DNA of 64,000 bases from Streptomyces sp. NRRL S-350 (lineage in GTDB: Bacteria; Actinomycetota; Actinomycetes; Streptomycetales; Streptomycetaceae), in NCBI RefSeq assembly GCF_000719705.1, contig NZ_JOHO01000062.1, positions 1 to 64,000 on the forward strand, written 5' to 3'. Below, piece by piece: positions 37,603 to 46,908 of this stretch (position 1 is the first letter of the stretch; each line of letters starts with the position of its first letter). Below the pieces are notes generated by a model, which saw nothing but the letters and a program-made list of their open reading frames with translations, ran no database searches and was not told where the DNA came from. A program made the position numbers and the translations under genes.

Positions 37603-38232
37603 ATGGAACTGTCACAACGGGCGCGACTGCGCGCCGGGGAACAGAGCGCGCTCGGCGAACTCTTCGACGCGCACGCCCAGGCGGTGTACGGCTACGCGCT
37701 GCGCACCCTGGGCGACTGGTCGGCGGCCGAGGACGTGGTGTCGCTGACCTTCCTGGAAGCCTGGCGGCTGCGCGGCAAGCTCCACGAGGGCGACGACGAC
37801 CTGCGCCCCTGGGTGTTCGGGATCGCCACCAACGTGCTGCGCAACACCGCGCGGGCGGCCCGCCGGCACCGGGCGGCGATGGCGCGCCTGGGCGAGCGGG
37901 AGGCCGTGGCGGACTTCGCCGACGAACTGGTCTCCCGGATCGACGACGGCGCCCAACTGGCCGCAGTGCGCCGCGCGCTGCCCGGCCTGCGCCGTTGTGA
38001 GCGCGAGGTGTTCCGGCTCTGTGTCTGGGTGGGGCTGGACTACGCGTCGGCGGCCGAGGCGCTCGGCGTCCCGGTCGGCACCGTGCGCTCGCGCCTGTCC
38101 CGGGCCCGGGCCCGGTTGCGTGCGCTCGTCGAACACGAACTGACGGAACGCCGGGAACCCGTTCTCACCAACGGACAGGTACGGGGTGGCGGTCTCGATG
38201 CCGCCCGGTCGCTGCAGGAGGAGATCCGATGA
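37603..38232 (+). CDS. ECF-type RNA polymerase sigma factor
   Basis: 209 residues with AGGGAAGGG upstream. Region 2 reads LGELFDAHAQAVYGYALRTL and WSAAEDVVSLTFLEAWRLRG. Region 4 reads LPGLRRCEREVFRLCVWVGL and DYASAAEALGVPVGTVRSRL, followed by SRARARLR. It overlaps the next gene by ATGA at 38229. This sigma/CU044_5270 pairing is widespread in actinobacteria, the partner being a membrane-anchored protein that may act as anti-sigma factor or effector. Confidence 0.9.
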   Translation: MELSQRARLRAGEQSALGELFDAHAQAVYGYALRTLGDWSAAEDVVSLTFLEAWRLRGKLHEGDDDLRPWVFGIATNVLRNTARAARRHRAAMARLGEREAVADFADELVSRIDDGAQLAAVRRALPGLRRCEREVFRLCVWVGLDYASAAEALGVPVGTVRSRLSRARARLRALVEHELTERREPVLTNGQVRGGGLDAARSLQEEIR

Positions 38233-39290
38233 ACAACATGCCCGAGATGCTCTCCGCCGGCCGCCAACGATTCCTGAAGGAGCATCTGATGAGTGAGATC
38301 GCCGCAGAGGCGAAGGCGCCGCGGCCGCGGCGCAGGCTGGTGTGGCTGGTCGCCTCCCCGCTGGCGGTCGGCGCGCTGGCGGCCGTCACCCTGGTCGTCC
38401 CGGGCCGGGACCACGGGGGTTCCGCCCCGGCCGCCCCGGCCCCGGCGGCACCGGCCACGTCGGCCTCGCCGGCCCCCACGGCGTCGGCCACGGCCACACC
38501 CCTGCCGCCCCGGCCCGAGCCGACCGACCCCGCGGGCCTGCTCAGCCGGGCCGCGAAGGCCGCCGCGAGCCGTCCGGATCCCAGGGCCGCGAACACCCGG
38601 TTCGTCTACCGGCGGGAGATCCAGGACGGCGCCCGCGAGGCCAGGCACGAGCGGAAGTCGTGGTTCCCAGCCGACGGCAGGTCCGAGGGCCTGATCCTGG
38701 ACCCGACGATGGGCGACGGACGGAATCCGTGGCCCGCCCCGCTGTCGGACCGTCCCGGAGCCCCGCGGACGGCGGGCTTCGACGCCCTGACCTACGAGTT
38801 CGTCGCCGGCCTGCCCACCGATCCGCAGCAGCTCCTGCAGCAACTGCTGTCCGCCGACCGCTCCAAGCGGGTGGCGGGAGTGCCGTTGACACAGAAGCTG
38901 AGCAACCAGTTCGCCTTCGCGGACGTCCAGACGATCTTCCAGAACATCTCGGCGCCGCCGGCCGTCGCGGGCGCGCTCATGGAGGCGGCCGCGAGGATCC
39001 CGGGCACGTCGGTGGTCGCCGACGAGGCGGACGCGGCCGGACGCCACGGAGTCGCGGTGGTCGGCACCAACGGCACCATGCGCGTGTCCCTGATCTTCGA
39101 CAAGGACACCGGCGCCTTCCTCGGCGTGCGCGAGGTACTGCTCTCCGACCTCTCCCCCGCCGGCCCCGACGGCCTCCCGCCCGCGGGCAACCCGTCCCCG
39201 GGCGCCGGCAACGGCAAGGGCTACGACTATGCCACGGCCGTCCTCGCCTCCGCCGTCGTCGACCACACCGAGGCCGAACCGGGGAGCTGA
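38229..39290 (+). CDS. CU044_5270-family membrane-anchored protein
   Basis: 353 residues. A cytoplasmic N-terminus with an Arg/Lys-rich stretch leads to one membrane segment (VWLVASPLAVGALAAVTLVV, about residues 38-57). Then comes a long Ala/Pro/Thr linker and an extracytoplasmic domain starting near ANTRFVYRREIQDGAREARH. Translationally coupled to the ECF sigma factor, so probably its regulator or sensor. A terminator follows at 39301. Confidence 0.85.
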   Translation: MNNMPEMLSAGRQRFLKEHLMSEIAAEAKAPRPRRRLVWLVASPLAVGALAAVTLVVPGRDHGGSAPAAPAPAAPATSASPAPTASATATPLPPRPEPTDPAGLLSRAAKAAASRPDPRAANTRFVYRREIQDGAREARHERKSWFPADGRSEGLILDPTMGDGRNPWPAPLSDRPGAPRTAGFDALTYEFVAGLPTDPQQLLQQLLSADRSKRVAGVPLTQKLSNQFAFADVQTIFQNISAPPAVAGALMEAAARIPGTSVVADEADAAGRHGVAVVGTNGTMRVSLIFDKDTGAFLGVREVLLSDLSPAGPDGLPPAGNPSPGAGNGKGYDYATAVLASAVVDHTEAEPGS

Positions 39291-39300
39291 CCTCCACAGC

Positions 39301-39339
39301 ACGGGCGGACGCCCCACGAGGGGAGGGCGCCCGCCCGTT
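39301..39339 (+). terminator. Terminator of the sigma-factor operon
   Basis: ACGGGCGG-A-CGCCC pairs with GGGCG-C-CCGCCCGT with one internal mismatch, starting 11 bp after the stop. Confidence 0.7.
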
Positions 39340-39356
39340 CCCTGGTCGGGCCTGTG

Positions 39357-39560
39357 GAACCGATCGCGTCCCGGTCACGGGAGCGGGCGCTCACACGGCA
39401 CGTCGTGGTCCGGCGGCTGCTCGCGGTGGACGAGGCCGGGACGCTGTCACCGGTACGCGTGCGGATCGCCGCCGAGTCGGCCGCGGTGTCGGCGCGCAAG
39501 GTGGGAAACCGGTTGGCCGTCGCCCAGCGAGCGGGCCGTCCGGAAGACGTCCACATCGAC
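39357..39560 (+). mobile_element. Mu/TniA-like transposase N-terminal fragment
   Basis: The frame RALTRHVVVRRLLAVDEAGT and VRVRIAAESAAVSARKVGNR resembles the N-terminal helix-turn-helix of TniA/Mu-type transposases, the usual partner of AAA proteins like the scrap at 6.4 kb. It ends before any DDE region. Tentative. Confidence 0.4.
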
Positions 39561-39597
39561 GGCGGCGCCGTCACGATCACATGCGGCAGCCAGGCCC

Positions 39598-40032
39598 GAT
39601 GGGCGGCACTCCCAAGCCCACCGGATCGCCTATCTGCTTGATCACGGCCTTACTGCTGACGATCTCGATCCCGAGACCAAGATCCGTCACAAGTGCCCCG
39701 GGGGAAGCAACCCGGCATGCTGCAACCCTGCACACCTCGAGCCTGGGACGCAGCGAGAGAACATCGCAGACAGGATGGCAGAGGGCAAATACGCCCGCGG
39801 TGATGCCCACTTCAGCACCAAGGTCCCGGACGCCGTGATACGGGCGCTCCGAGAGGACTACTGGCCCACGCCCAGGAAGGCGCGGCCAAAACTCCGGGCT
39901 CTCGCTGAACGGCACGGCGTCGAGGACCGGGGGACTGTGCGGCGGTGGCTGCATGGCAAGAGCCGCCGCGAGGCAGGTGGCCCGATGGGCGAGATCGCAA
40001 CAACCGCAGACGTGCCTGACGCCCTCTTCTGA
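39598..40032 (+). pseudogene. HNH endonuclease-like protein, N-terminus missing
   Basis: The frame AHRIAYLLDHGLTADDLDPE, IRHKCPGGSNPACCNPAHLE and GTQRENIADRMAEGKYARGD has the H-x-C...C-N-P-x-H-L layout of phage-type HNH enzymes. The C-terminal part ALREDYWPTPRKARPKLRAL may be a DNA-binding tail. It joins the transposase scrap upstream with no own start, so I regard it as truncated, although the core is complete. Confidence 0.6.
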
Positions 40033-40158
40033 CGAGCACCTTCGGCCACCCGCGGCGCCCCTGGTCGAGCGGCACGTCGGGGCACCACCGGCTCTTCCGG
40101 GAGCCGGAACCTGGGCCACCAACGTGCCTTGCAGAGCGCCCCCCGTTCACCGGGCTCC

Positions 40159-41115
40159 TCAGGCCAGGGCGGGTCCCGCGTTGAGGACCGCATCGATCTC
40201 GGCCAGTTCCTCGGGAGTTGGCACCCACTGCCCGGCGGCGGCGTTGGCGCGCACCTGCTCGGGGGTGCTCGCCCCGGCGATGACCGAGCCGCAGCCAGGC
40301 TGTGCGGCGAGCGCACCCACCCCGATTTCGAGAATGCTTCGCCCGTGCTCGTCGCCCCAGGCCGCGAGGCGTTCGACCGCGTCGAGGCCGGCCTCGGTCA
40401 CTCGCTCGGGCCTCGACGCCAGGCGCGAGTTCGCGGGCACGCCCGTGGCCCGACGCACCTTCCCCGTCAGCATGCCGTTGGCGAGCGGGTAGAACGGCAG
40501 CACCCCCAGGCCATAGTGCAGTGCCGCAGGCACCACCTCACGCTCCGCACCGCGCTCGAGCAGCGACCATTCGTTCTGGGCCGACACGAACGGAACGGCT
40601 CCGATCTCCCTCGCGACGTGCGCGGCCTCGGCGATCTGCCACCCGGCGAAGTTGGAGTGGCCGATGTAGCGCACCTTGCCTTCGCGTACGAGCTCGCTGA
40701 GCGCGGCCAGCGTCTCGGCCACCGGCGTGTGCGGGTCAGGGCTGTGCAGTTGGTAGAGGTCGATGTGGTCGGTCTGCAGACGTCGCAGCGACTCCTCCAC
40801 CGCGCGCCGGATGTAGGCCCGGCCGCCCTTCGATCCCGCCGCGGGACCGTACCCCATGTCCGCTGACTGATAGCCGAACTTGGTCGCCAGCACGATCTCG
40901 TCCCGTCGCCCCTTCAACGCCTGGCCGAGCAGTGTCTCGGAGCCGCCCCCGCCACCGTACGTATCGGCGGTATCAAAGAGCGTCACCCCCGCGTCGAGGG
41001 CCGCGCCGACCACCACGCGTGTCTGCGCTGCGTCGAGACGTCCACCGAAGTTGTTGCAGCCGAGTCCCACCACGGAGACGAGAAGTCCGCTCTTGCCGAG
41101 CGTTCGATATTCCAT
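40159..41115 (-). CDS. Aldo/keto reductase
   Basis: 318 residues. The AKR active-site aspartate and tyrosine are in VTLFDTADTYGGGGGSETLL, the lysine in ATKFGYQS, and the histidine in DLYQLHSPDPHTPVAETLAA. GHSNFAGWQ and the late NADP-binding GASTPEQVRANA complete the TIM barrel. It reduces aldehydes or ketones with NADPH; the substrate is unknown. It stands alone between remnants, and its promoter must lie in the 41116-41220 region. Confidence 0.92.
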   Translation of the reverse strand: MEYRTLGKSGLLVSVVGLGCNNFGGRLDAAQTRVVVGAALDAGVTLFDTADTYGGGGGSETLLGQALKGRRDEIVLATKFGYQSADMGYGPAAGSKGGRAYIRRAVEESLRRLQTDHIDLYQLHSPDPHTPVAETLAALSELVREGKVRYIGHSNFAGWQIAEAAHVAREIGAVPFVSAQNEWSLLERGAEREVVPAALHYGLGVLPFYPLANGMLTGKVRRATGVPANSRLASRPERVTEAGLDAVERLAAWGDEHGRSILEIGVGALAAQPGCGSVIAGASTPEQVRANAAAGQWVPTPEELAEIDAVLNAGPALA

Positions 41116-41220
41116 GGGGCCACTCTAAGCAACAAGATCACTTACTGATCGTTCCAAAATGAGTTGAACTGCGCTCCCGTGCTCATCGGTCTTGGTCGGC
41201 AGGCGGCCCGAGTGCGTGTT

Positions 41221-41355
41221 GGTCTTGTTCCGGATGGCGTGTGGGAGCGGGTCGCACCGCTACCGCCGCCTGCTCCCGAGCGACGCCACCGCTACCCCGG
41301 GCGGCTGCGGTCCCCGGACCGGCCGTCCCTGTCCGGCATCATCTAGGTGCTGCGG
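41221..41355 (+). mobile_element. IS5-family transposase N-terminal scrap
   Basis: VPDGVWERVAPLPPPAPERR and RYPGRLRSPDRPSLSGII are followed by an in-frame TAG and then VLR, matching the usual LAGIVYVLR-type block. It is cut soon after. Confidence 0.7.
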
Positions 41356-41411
41356 ACCGACATGTCGGTCCCTCGCCCGTCGCCCGCCCCCAACCCGGCC
41401 TCGGGCCGTGA

Positions 41412-41614
41412 TCAGACCGCTTCCAGAGCGTCGGCCCGCTCTACCAAGCCAGCTGCGATGTCGTCCCAGTCCGGGCCGTGCATCCACAGGTTCTCGGCAG
41501 CCAGGTCAGCCTCTCAACGAAGAGGAACTCCTGGTGGTCGCGATCGCACTCCGGCGTGGGACCGTACTCGTCGCCGTAGAGGCATCGCGCATACTCCGTC
41601 AGGGTGCTGTGCAT
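41412..41614 (-). pseudogene. Frameshifted small conserved gene
   Basis: From an ATG at 41614 the reading MHSTLTEYARCLYGDEYGPT and PECDRDHQEFLFVER is followed, one frame over, by ADLAAENLWMHGPDWDDIAA and GLVERADALEAV to a stop. A single-base change near 41505 would restore a 67-residue protein. Family not recognised. Confidence 0.45.
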
Positions 41615-41707
41615 GATCTGGAGCCTACGACGCCCGATCCGCCGGACAGAACCTAGACCTCGGTCCACCCGCACGCTCGCCCGCCCTGTTCGGTTCGGGT
41701 GGGTTTT

Positions 41708-42436
41708 CTACAACTGCTCGAAGTGGAAAGAGCGAATGAAGCAGTCCCGCGGCTGGTTGCTCGCGAACAGGACGCAGTCGAGGACGGATTGCGCGGTCAA
41801 CGGGTCACTTGCGGTCCGCGAAGCGTGGTCCCAGGCGGAGTCGAGCGGGTCGCCGTCCGTGAAGTCCGGTGGGTAGAGCGAGATGACGCGGACACCCTCG
41901 GGGCGCAGCCGGTGGGAGAGGACGTCGGCGAAGCCGGCCTGGGCGGCTTTGGCAGCGTAGAACGCGGGGTGTGCCTGGGAACGGTGCCCCCGGGGTTCCG
42001 CGGCCGAGGAGACCAGGTTGACGACGTCCGCTCCGGCGGAAGCGCGCAACAGCGGCAGGAGGTGCTTGACCGTCAGCAGCGTGCCGGTGGCTCCGGAGGC
42101 GATGGTGTCGGTGATCGCGTCGTCGTCGGCGTCCCAGAGATTGGGACCCTCCAGGTAGCGGGCACCGTTGTTGATCAGCACATCCACCCGGCCGGTGCGG
42201 GCGGCTATTCCACCAGTGAAGGCCCGGATGGAAGCCGGATCGGCCAGATCGCAGGCGAACGCGTCAGCCTGCGCGCCGCTGTCGACCACTACCTCATCAG
42301 CCACCTTCTGAGCCGCTGCCAGAGAACGCGCGGACAAGAACACGCGCGCACCCAACCGGCCAGCCCCAAGGGCCAACGCTCGCCCGAACCCGCGCCCGGC
42401 CCCGGTCACTGCCACCGTGCGTCCTGCGAGATCCAC
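41708..42436 (-). CDS. Short-chain dehydrogenase/reductase
   Basis: 242 residues from a GTG at 42436 with GGGGGAGG upstream. TVAVTGAGRGFGRALALGAG is the TGxxxGxG cofactor motif, VLINNGARYLEGP the NNxG strand, VNLVSSAA the catalytic serine, and PAFYAAKAAQAG the YxxxK pair. Classical SDR of the standard length. The substrate is unknown. Confidence 0.9.
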   Translation of the reverse strand: MDLAGRTVAVTGAGRGFGRALALGAGRLGARVFLSARSLAAAQKVADEVVVDSGAQADAFACDLADPASIRAFTGGIAARTGRVDVLINNGARYLEGPNLWDADDDAITDTIASGATGTLLTVKHLLPLLRASAGADVVNLVSSAAEPRGHRSQAHPAFYAAKAAQAGFADVLSHRLRPEGVRVISLYPPDFTDGDPLDSAWDHASRTASDPLTAQSVLDCVLFASNQPRDCFIRSFHFEQL

Positions 42437-43035
42437 GGGAACACCTCCCCCTGTTTAGCGTGATGATCACCGTGGCCCTATCCAGCGCCGGCCAATGCGC
42501 TGCATGTTCACGTAGAGGCCCGGCCCAGACCCGGCCCTGCACCGGTCGACCGGGAGATTTGTCCGGCCGTTTCTGGTGTGGCGGCGGCGGGTCTTCCGGT
42601 GGTGTCGTGCGGGTGGGCGTTGCGCCTCGGTGGCCGCCGTCCTGCTGGGGGCCGCGGGGTGCGCGCCACGGGCAATGGTGTGTGGCGCGCACCCGGGGCT
42701 GATCCTTCCAGAGCGGTATGGGCGCCGGTCCACCACCCTGGCGCCCTCCTGAGTCGCTTGGGTCGCTGGGGGCCGGGCCGCCTGCTGCCGCGCCCGGGCG
42801 GCCGAACTCGGTGTGGTGCCGGCCAAGGTGGGTAGTTCTGGAATTAGGGAACGGGCCCACGTCGCCTGCTGCGCCCTGGCCGCTGTCCGTGTCGCGCTGG
42901 TCGGGGCCGGGGGTGGCCGGGGTGGGCGCCTCTGCTGTCCGCTGGCTCGGCTCGGGCTGGGTGGTGGTGTCAGCGTCCGTCGAGGGAGATCACGGTCCGG
43001 TCGATGGATGTGGGGTGCCGTTGGAGGCTCCGGTC
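42437..43035. other. Gap with one strong hairpin
   Basis: GGGTGCGCGCCAC at 42657-42669 pairs perfectly with 42682-42694 over 13 bp with a 12-base loop, a likely terminator for the unknown minus-strand gene ending at 43036. The open frames here have no protein character that I could support. Confidence 0.45.
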
Positions 43036-43482
43036 CTACAGGTAGGCGTCCCAGCGGATTCGCGCGGTCGGTGGCAGGACCAGAGGCACGGCGTGCGAAC
43101 TCGCGCTGCGGTCCGGCAGGAAGAGTCCCACGAATACGTGGCCGTAGGAGGCGGCCTCGGCGTACCCCGATGGGGGCTCTGCGGAGGTGCCGTAGGGCGT
43201 CAGTTCGGCGACGGGCAGCCAGGTGGCGCCAGCGTCCTGCACCTGGAGGCTCACGGTCAGCCTCGGGCCGTCGTGATTCAGCTCTCTGGGCGGGTCGCCG
43301 ACGACGGTGGAGAGAAAGACTGTCCCCACCTCGGTCAGGTCGATGGGATCCGAGTAGCCGGTGCCGTAGAGCGTGACACCCTCCGGGTTGTGGCGGTTGT
43401 TGGCCCAGATCAGTCGTGCGGGCTGGGGCACGGTCCCTCCAAGCGTGACAGGGCCGCGCGGTCGCGCCACCCCCGACACCAT
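43036..43482 (-). CDS. Hypothetical protein
   Basis: Read from the ATG at 43482, about 148 residues: IWANNRHNPEGVTLYGTGYS, TVFLSTVVGDPPRELNHDGP and ASYGHVFVGLFLPDRSASSH. It has a beta-rich, water-soluble character. No ribosome site or family was recognised, and the start could lie elsewhere. The upstream region 43483-43960 has a near-direct repeat of GTCAAACT at 43585-43615 and no gene I can support. Confidence 0.4.
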   Translation of the reverse strand: MVSGVARPRGPVTLGGTVPQPARLIWANNRHNPEGVTLYGTGYSDPIDLTEVGTVFLSTVVGDPPRELNHDGPRLTVSLQVQDAGATWLPVAELTPYGTSAEPPSGYAEAASYGHVFVGLFLPDRSASSHAVPLVLPPTARIRWDAYL

Positions 43483-43964
43483 GCTCGGCGGGCCGCCCGG
43501 CCAGGGAAGGACACCGCCACGGCCGGATGCTGCCACAGTGTCCGGTCCGGTCCGGGGCAGGTCCGGCCGGGGGCGCCGCCCGACTCCGTCTGGTCAAACT
43601 TCGCTGAAACTCGTCAAACTCCGTTGAGACGGACACTCGGGTCGCTGTGTCCTGGCCGCCGGTGCGCGGTCCTGGTCGGCCGTCCGGGCCGTCCCCCTGC
43701 GCCCCGGTGGCCGGCCCGGGAGGCCTCGGCGGCCTCCCCCGGCCTTCAAATGCAGGTTTCCAGTCGGAGTGCCTGTTTCTGAACTGAAGGCGCCGATCAG
43801 TCGGGTCGACCGTCGGCGGACCGTCCGCTTCGCAGCCGCTCCCTGGTGCCGAGCCGGCCGTACGAGCTGCCGTTGCGGCCCCGCGCGCCCCGGGGTGCCG
43901 GTCTTGCGATGGCTGCGGCTTCATGGGCGCCTGGGATCGCATGGCAGGCCGCCGCTCACCAAAG

Positions 43965-44018
43965 CGGATGGGTCATCCACATGTGTGCTACCGTCTCGAT
44001 AAGCGGATTATCTATCCG
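43965..44018. promoter_or_regulatory. Two CGGAT-N5-ATCC(G) operators upstream of the SDR gene
   Basis: CGGAT-GGGTC-ATCCA at 43965-43979 and the perfect CGGAT-TATCT-ATCCG at 44004-44018 have the same arms and 5-bp spacing as the site before the downstream TetR gene. They lie 24-77 bp before the ATG at 44042, where a repressor would block transcription. Confidence 0.65.
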
Positions 44019-44041
44019 TATGCTGCTGGAGTGGAGGGCAC

Positions 44042-44932
44042 ATGACGAAGACAGCCGTAGTCACGGCTGGAACGGCGGGCATCGGGTTGGAAACGGCCCT
44101 GGGGCTGGCTGCCAGAGGGTTCTCGGTCACGGTGGTCGGGCGCGATGTCGACCGGGGCGCCCAGGCGGTGGAGCGGATCAACGCGATGAACCCGGCCAGC
44201 CCCGGCCGGTTCCTGCCCGCCGACCTCGCCTCGCTCCACGACGTGCGTGCGCTCGCCGACCAACTCGCCCGCGACCACGCCGCGACGGGAGAACCGCTGA
44301 CCGTCCTTGTCAACAATGTCGGGGCGATGTTCCCCGACCGGCGCGACCTGGCCGGCGTCGAGGCGTCGTTCGTCGTCAACCACCTCTCGCCGTACCTGCT
44401 GACCGAACTGCTGCTGCCCACGCTGACCGCCGGCGCACCGAGCAGGATCGTAAACGTGACCTCCGGTGCGGTCGGGGTCGCCAAGCGGGTGTTCGACGCC
44501 GTCGAGCCGCCCGGCGGCTACTACGGCTTCCACTGGTACGGCCGCGCCAAGCTTGCCAACCTCGCCTACACCCTCGACCTGGCCGCCCGATTGGACGGCA
44601 CCGGCGTGTCGGTCTTCGCCGCCGACCCCGGAGGCGCAGCGACAGACATGACCAACGGCACCCTGGACGACCCGAAGATCGTCTCGCCCGCCCTGCGGCT
44701 GCTGTGGCCACTGGTGCGCCGCAAGTTCGAACACTCGACCTCTGGCCCGGCATCCGTGGCGGCCAGGCCCTCGATCGTCGCCGCCACCGACGACGCGCTG
44801 ACCGGTCGGACCGGCCTGGTCATCGGCGCCCAGGCGAGCCCGGTGGCACCGTTGCGCTCGGCGACAGACCCGCGCATCGCCCAGGCCGTGCGCCTGCTCA
44901 GCGAACGGCACGCACCGCTCGCGGCCACCTGA
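44042..44932 (+). CDS. Short-chain dehydrogenase/reductase, retinol-dehydrogenase-like
   Basis: 296 residues with TGGAGGGCAC before the ATG. TAVVTAGTAGIGLETALGLA is the cofactor motif (TAGTAGIG), VLVNNVGAMFPDRR the NNxG strand, IVNVTSGAV the serine, and the active-site YGRAKLAN (Y-x-x-x-K) follows GGYYGFHW. It uses NAD(P)H; substrate unknown. It forms a unit with the TetR gene 66 bp downstream, both preceded by the same operator. Confidence 0.9.
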   Translation: MTKTAVVTAGTAGIGLETALGLAARGFSVTVVGRDVDRGAQAVERINAMNPASPGRFLPADLASLHDVRALADQLARDHAATGEPLTVLVNNVGAMFPDRRDLAGVEASFVVNHLSPYLLTELLLPTLTAGAPSRIVNVTSGAVGVAKRVFDAVEPPGGYYGFHWYGRAKLANLAYTLDLAARLDGTGVSVFAADPGGAATDMTNGTLDDPKIVSPALRLLWPLVRRKFEHSTSGPASVAARPSIVAATDDALTGRTGLVIGAQASPVAPLRSATDPRIAQAVRLLSERHAPLAAT

Positions 44933-44969
44933 CCCGGAGCGCACTGCGGTCGCGGGCGGCGGACCCATC

Positions 44970-44984
44970 CGGATGGGCCATCCG
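44970..44984. promoter_or_regulatory. CGGAT-N5-ATCCG operator of the TetR gene
   Basis: CGGAT-GGGCC-ATCCG is a perfect inverted repeat 14 bp before the ATG of the TetR gene and matches the sites upstream of the SDR gene. It implies autoregulation and a two-gene regulon. Confidence 0.7.
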
Positions 44985-44998
44985 ATTAACCTATCCCC

Positions 44999-45580
44999 AT
45001 GACGACGACCCCCCGACGCAAGGACGCGGCCCGCAACTGGGACCGGATCGTTGCCGTCGCCCGCGACCTGGTCGACCAGGGCACGCCGTTGCAGCTCAAC
45101 GACGTCGCCCGGCGCGCCGAACTCGGAGTCGGCACCGTCTACCGCCACTTCGCCACCCCCGAGGCGCTGTTGGAGACCATCGCCACCCCGTGCCTGGAAA
45201 ACCTGGCCGCCCACGGCCGGCAGGCGCTGGCCGACACCGACCCCTGGCGCGCACTGGAGGGCTTCCTGACGCGAACCGTCGAAGCGCAGGTCACCGACGC
45301 TTCCTTGGCCCCGGTCACCGCCGCACCCACCGATGCCCTCCCGCGCACCACGGAACTCAAGACCGCGCTGTGGTCGACCGGCGACACGCTCCTCGCCAGC
45401 GCCCGCGAAGCCGGGGCAGTGCGCCCCGACCTGGCATCGGCCGACCTGGTCCCGCTCATGTGCGGCATCGCCCACGCCGTCAACGTCCACGGCGGCACCC
45501 CCGCCGAAAGGATCGACACCGCGCATCGCTACCTGTCGGCCCTACTCGGGGGCCTGCGAGCCGCACCACCTCACGCGTGA
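44999..45580 (+). CDS. TetR-family repressor of the SDR gene
   Basis: 193 residues. AARNWDRIVAVARDLVDQGT and LQLNDVARRAELGVGTVYRH, followed by FATPEALLE, form the TetR helix-turn-helix. The C-terminal domain resembles the SCO-type TetR_C that pairs with SDR genes (LVPLMCGIAHAVNVHGG). No ribosome site is evident and a -10-like TAACCT lies seven bases before the ATG, so the mRNA may be leaderless. The shared CGGAT/ATCCG operators tie it to the SDR gene at 44042. Confidence 0.9.
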   Translation: MTTTPRRKDAARNWDRIVAVARDLVDQGTPLQLNDVARRAELGVGTVYRHFATPEALLETIATPCLENLAAHGRQALADTDPWRALEGFLTRTVEAQVTDASLAPVTAAPTDALPRTTELKTALWSTGDTLLASAREAGAVRPDLASADLVPLMCGIAHAVNVHGGTPAERIDTAHRYLSALLGGLRAAPPHA

Positions 45581-45635
45581 CACGCCTCCCACTTCACCGC
45601 CCGTCGACGCGCGGAGCTAGTCCAGGCGGGGCAGG

Positions 45636-45683
45636 GTGATCGTGGACTGGCTGACGACGACCGATCACAAGAAGATCGGGAGT
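45636..45683 (+). pseudogene. Tiny scrap of cytochrome c oxidase subunit I (ctaD start)
   Basis: The codons for IVDWLTTTDHKKIG equal the well-conserved beginning of actinobacterial CtaD; the sequence then becomes unrelated. The gap from 45684 to 46101 shows no further gene. Confidence 0.5.
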
Positions 45684-46101
45684 CTCAGCGGCTGGAGGAA
45701 GTTCCGGGTAACCGTCACCGTTGAGGCCGCCGCCGTCGGCATCGTCCCCAGCGCCTCCCCGGCCCGCCAAGCCGCCTCCCTCGCCAGCCCGACGCCCGCG
45801 GCCGGCTCCGGCCAGTCGGCATCAGCCTTCCCCTGGCCGGGCGCAGCGCTCTGAACGCGCCTCGCTGCTGCGCCTGGCGAGCGGTGACCTGGCCGAGCGG
45901 TCCGGCACCGTGAGCGGCCTGCCTGGCAGCCCGCCCGTCGCCCACCTGCCGTGCATCCCGGGGTCGAGACCGACGAGCGAGCCGAATCCGCCCGCTACCG
46001 TCACCGGCCGAAGGTCAGGCGCGTCTGGGCCGGCCTTGCCCCGCACCAGGTGTTCATACCCTAAGTACTCCAGCCGTAGATCGTGATCTTGTCGGTCCTT
46101 C

Positions 46102-46419
46102 ATGATGGTGCTCATGACTGGTGAGCCCTTGTACGTGTCCCTCGCTGAGCTGCGCAGGTCGTTCGACGTGCTGATGCGCCATGTGGAAGCCGCCGAGGCG
46201 GGCGATGCTGTCGCCCTGGACAAGGACTACTTCTGGTCTATCCCCTCGGACGAGCTGTACGACGTCACCAGGGAGCCGGACGACCTGACGATCGGCCAGC
46301 TCTCGGAGTCCTGGCAGCATCTGCGGGATCTGCTTGCCGATCAGGATCGTGCCCTGGGATACCACCTGGTGTGGCTCGCCGACGTCCTGAGGGCGATAGG
46401 CCAGAACTTTCCGGCGTAG
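46102..46419 (+). CDS. Small conserved hypothetical protein
   Basis: 105 residues or slightly fewer (a second ATG at 46114 is possible). LYVSLAELRRSFDVLMRHVE and AAEAGDAVALDKDYFWSIPS then DELYDVTREPDDLTIGQLSE. The helical start is a little like Phd/YefM antitoxins, but no toxin gene adjoins it and the aromatic second half differs. Soluble, acidic. The following gap to 46908 has no supported gene. Confidence 0.55.
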   Translation: MMVLMTGEPLYVSLAELRRSFDVLMRHVEAAEAGDAVALDKDYFWSIPSDELYDVTREPDDLTIGQLSESWQHLRDLLADQDRALGYHLVWLADVLRAIGQNFPA

Positions 46420-46908
46420 TCGCCTCCAGCCGCAGGTCGTGATCCTCATGGTTGTCGAGCTGACGGTGCCGTGGCGGGTGGTGGCCACGACTTGGAAGAC
46501 GACGGCCTGCTCCACTCCTGGCGCCGCCCCTGCTGTAGCCGTAACCGGCATCCGCGGTCACCCAACGCAGACGACGCCAGGGCCACGCTGTCTGCACGCC
46601 GTCCTGAAGCCCCGCGCAGTCCCAGGCAGTCCCTGGTTCCGGGGTGCAGCGCCGACTCCATGCCACACCTGAGGGATCCGGCGACGGGGTCGGCCAGGCG
46701 CACCAGGCGACGGGGTGTCCCCAGCGACCCGAGCGACCCAGCAGGGCCGCCAGGACGGCGGACAGGCAGGGGCTCAGCGAACCGGCGCTCAGACCGCCCC
46801 GGCAGGATCAACCCCGGTGCCCGCCACACGCCGCCGACCGGCGCAGCGGGGGCCAGAACGGCGGCGGACGGCCAGGCCCAGCGGAGGCCACAACGGCGAG
46901 GTGAGGGG
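46420..46908. other. No gene recognised
   Basis: Open frames on both strands are present but lack motifs. It is the 3' flank of the minus-strand beta-propeller gene. Confidence 0.4.

Noticed and set aside
42467..43942. A 491-codon minus-strand frame
   Set aside because: The residues are Arg/Pro/Ala-rich without motifs and overlap the more plausible 43036-43482 gene in another frame.
46102..46419. Antitoxin (Phd/YefM-like) of a toxin-antitoxin pair
   Set aside because: Only the first helix is similar and no toxin-sized ORF adjoins it on either side.
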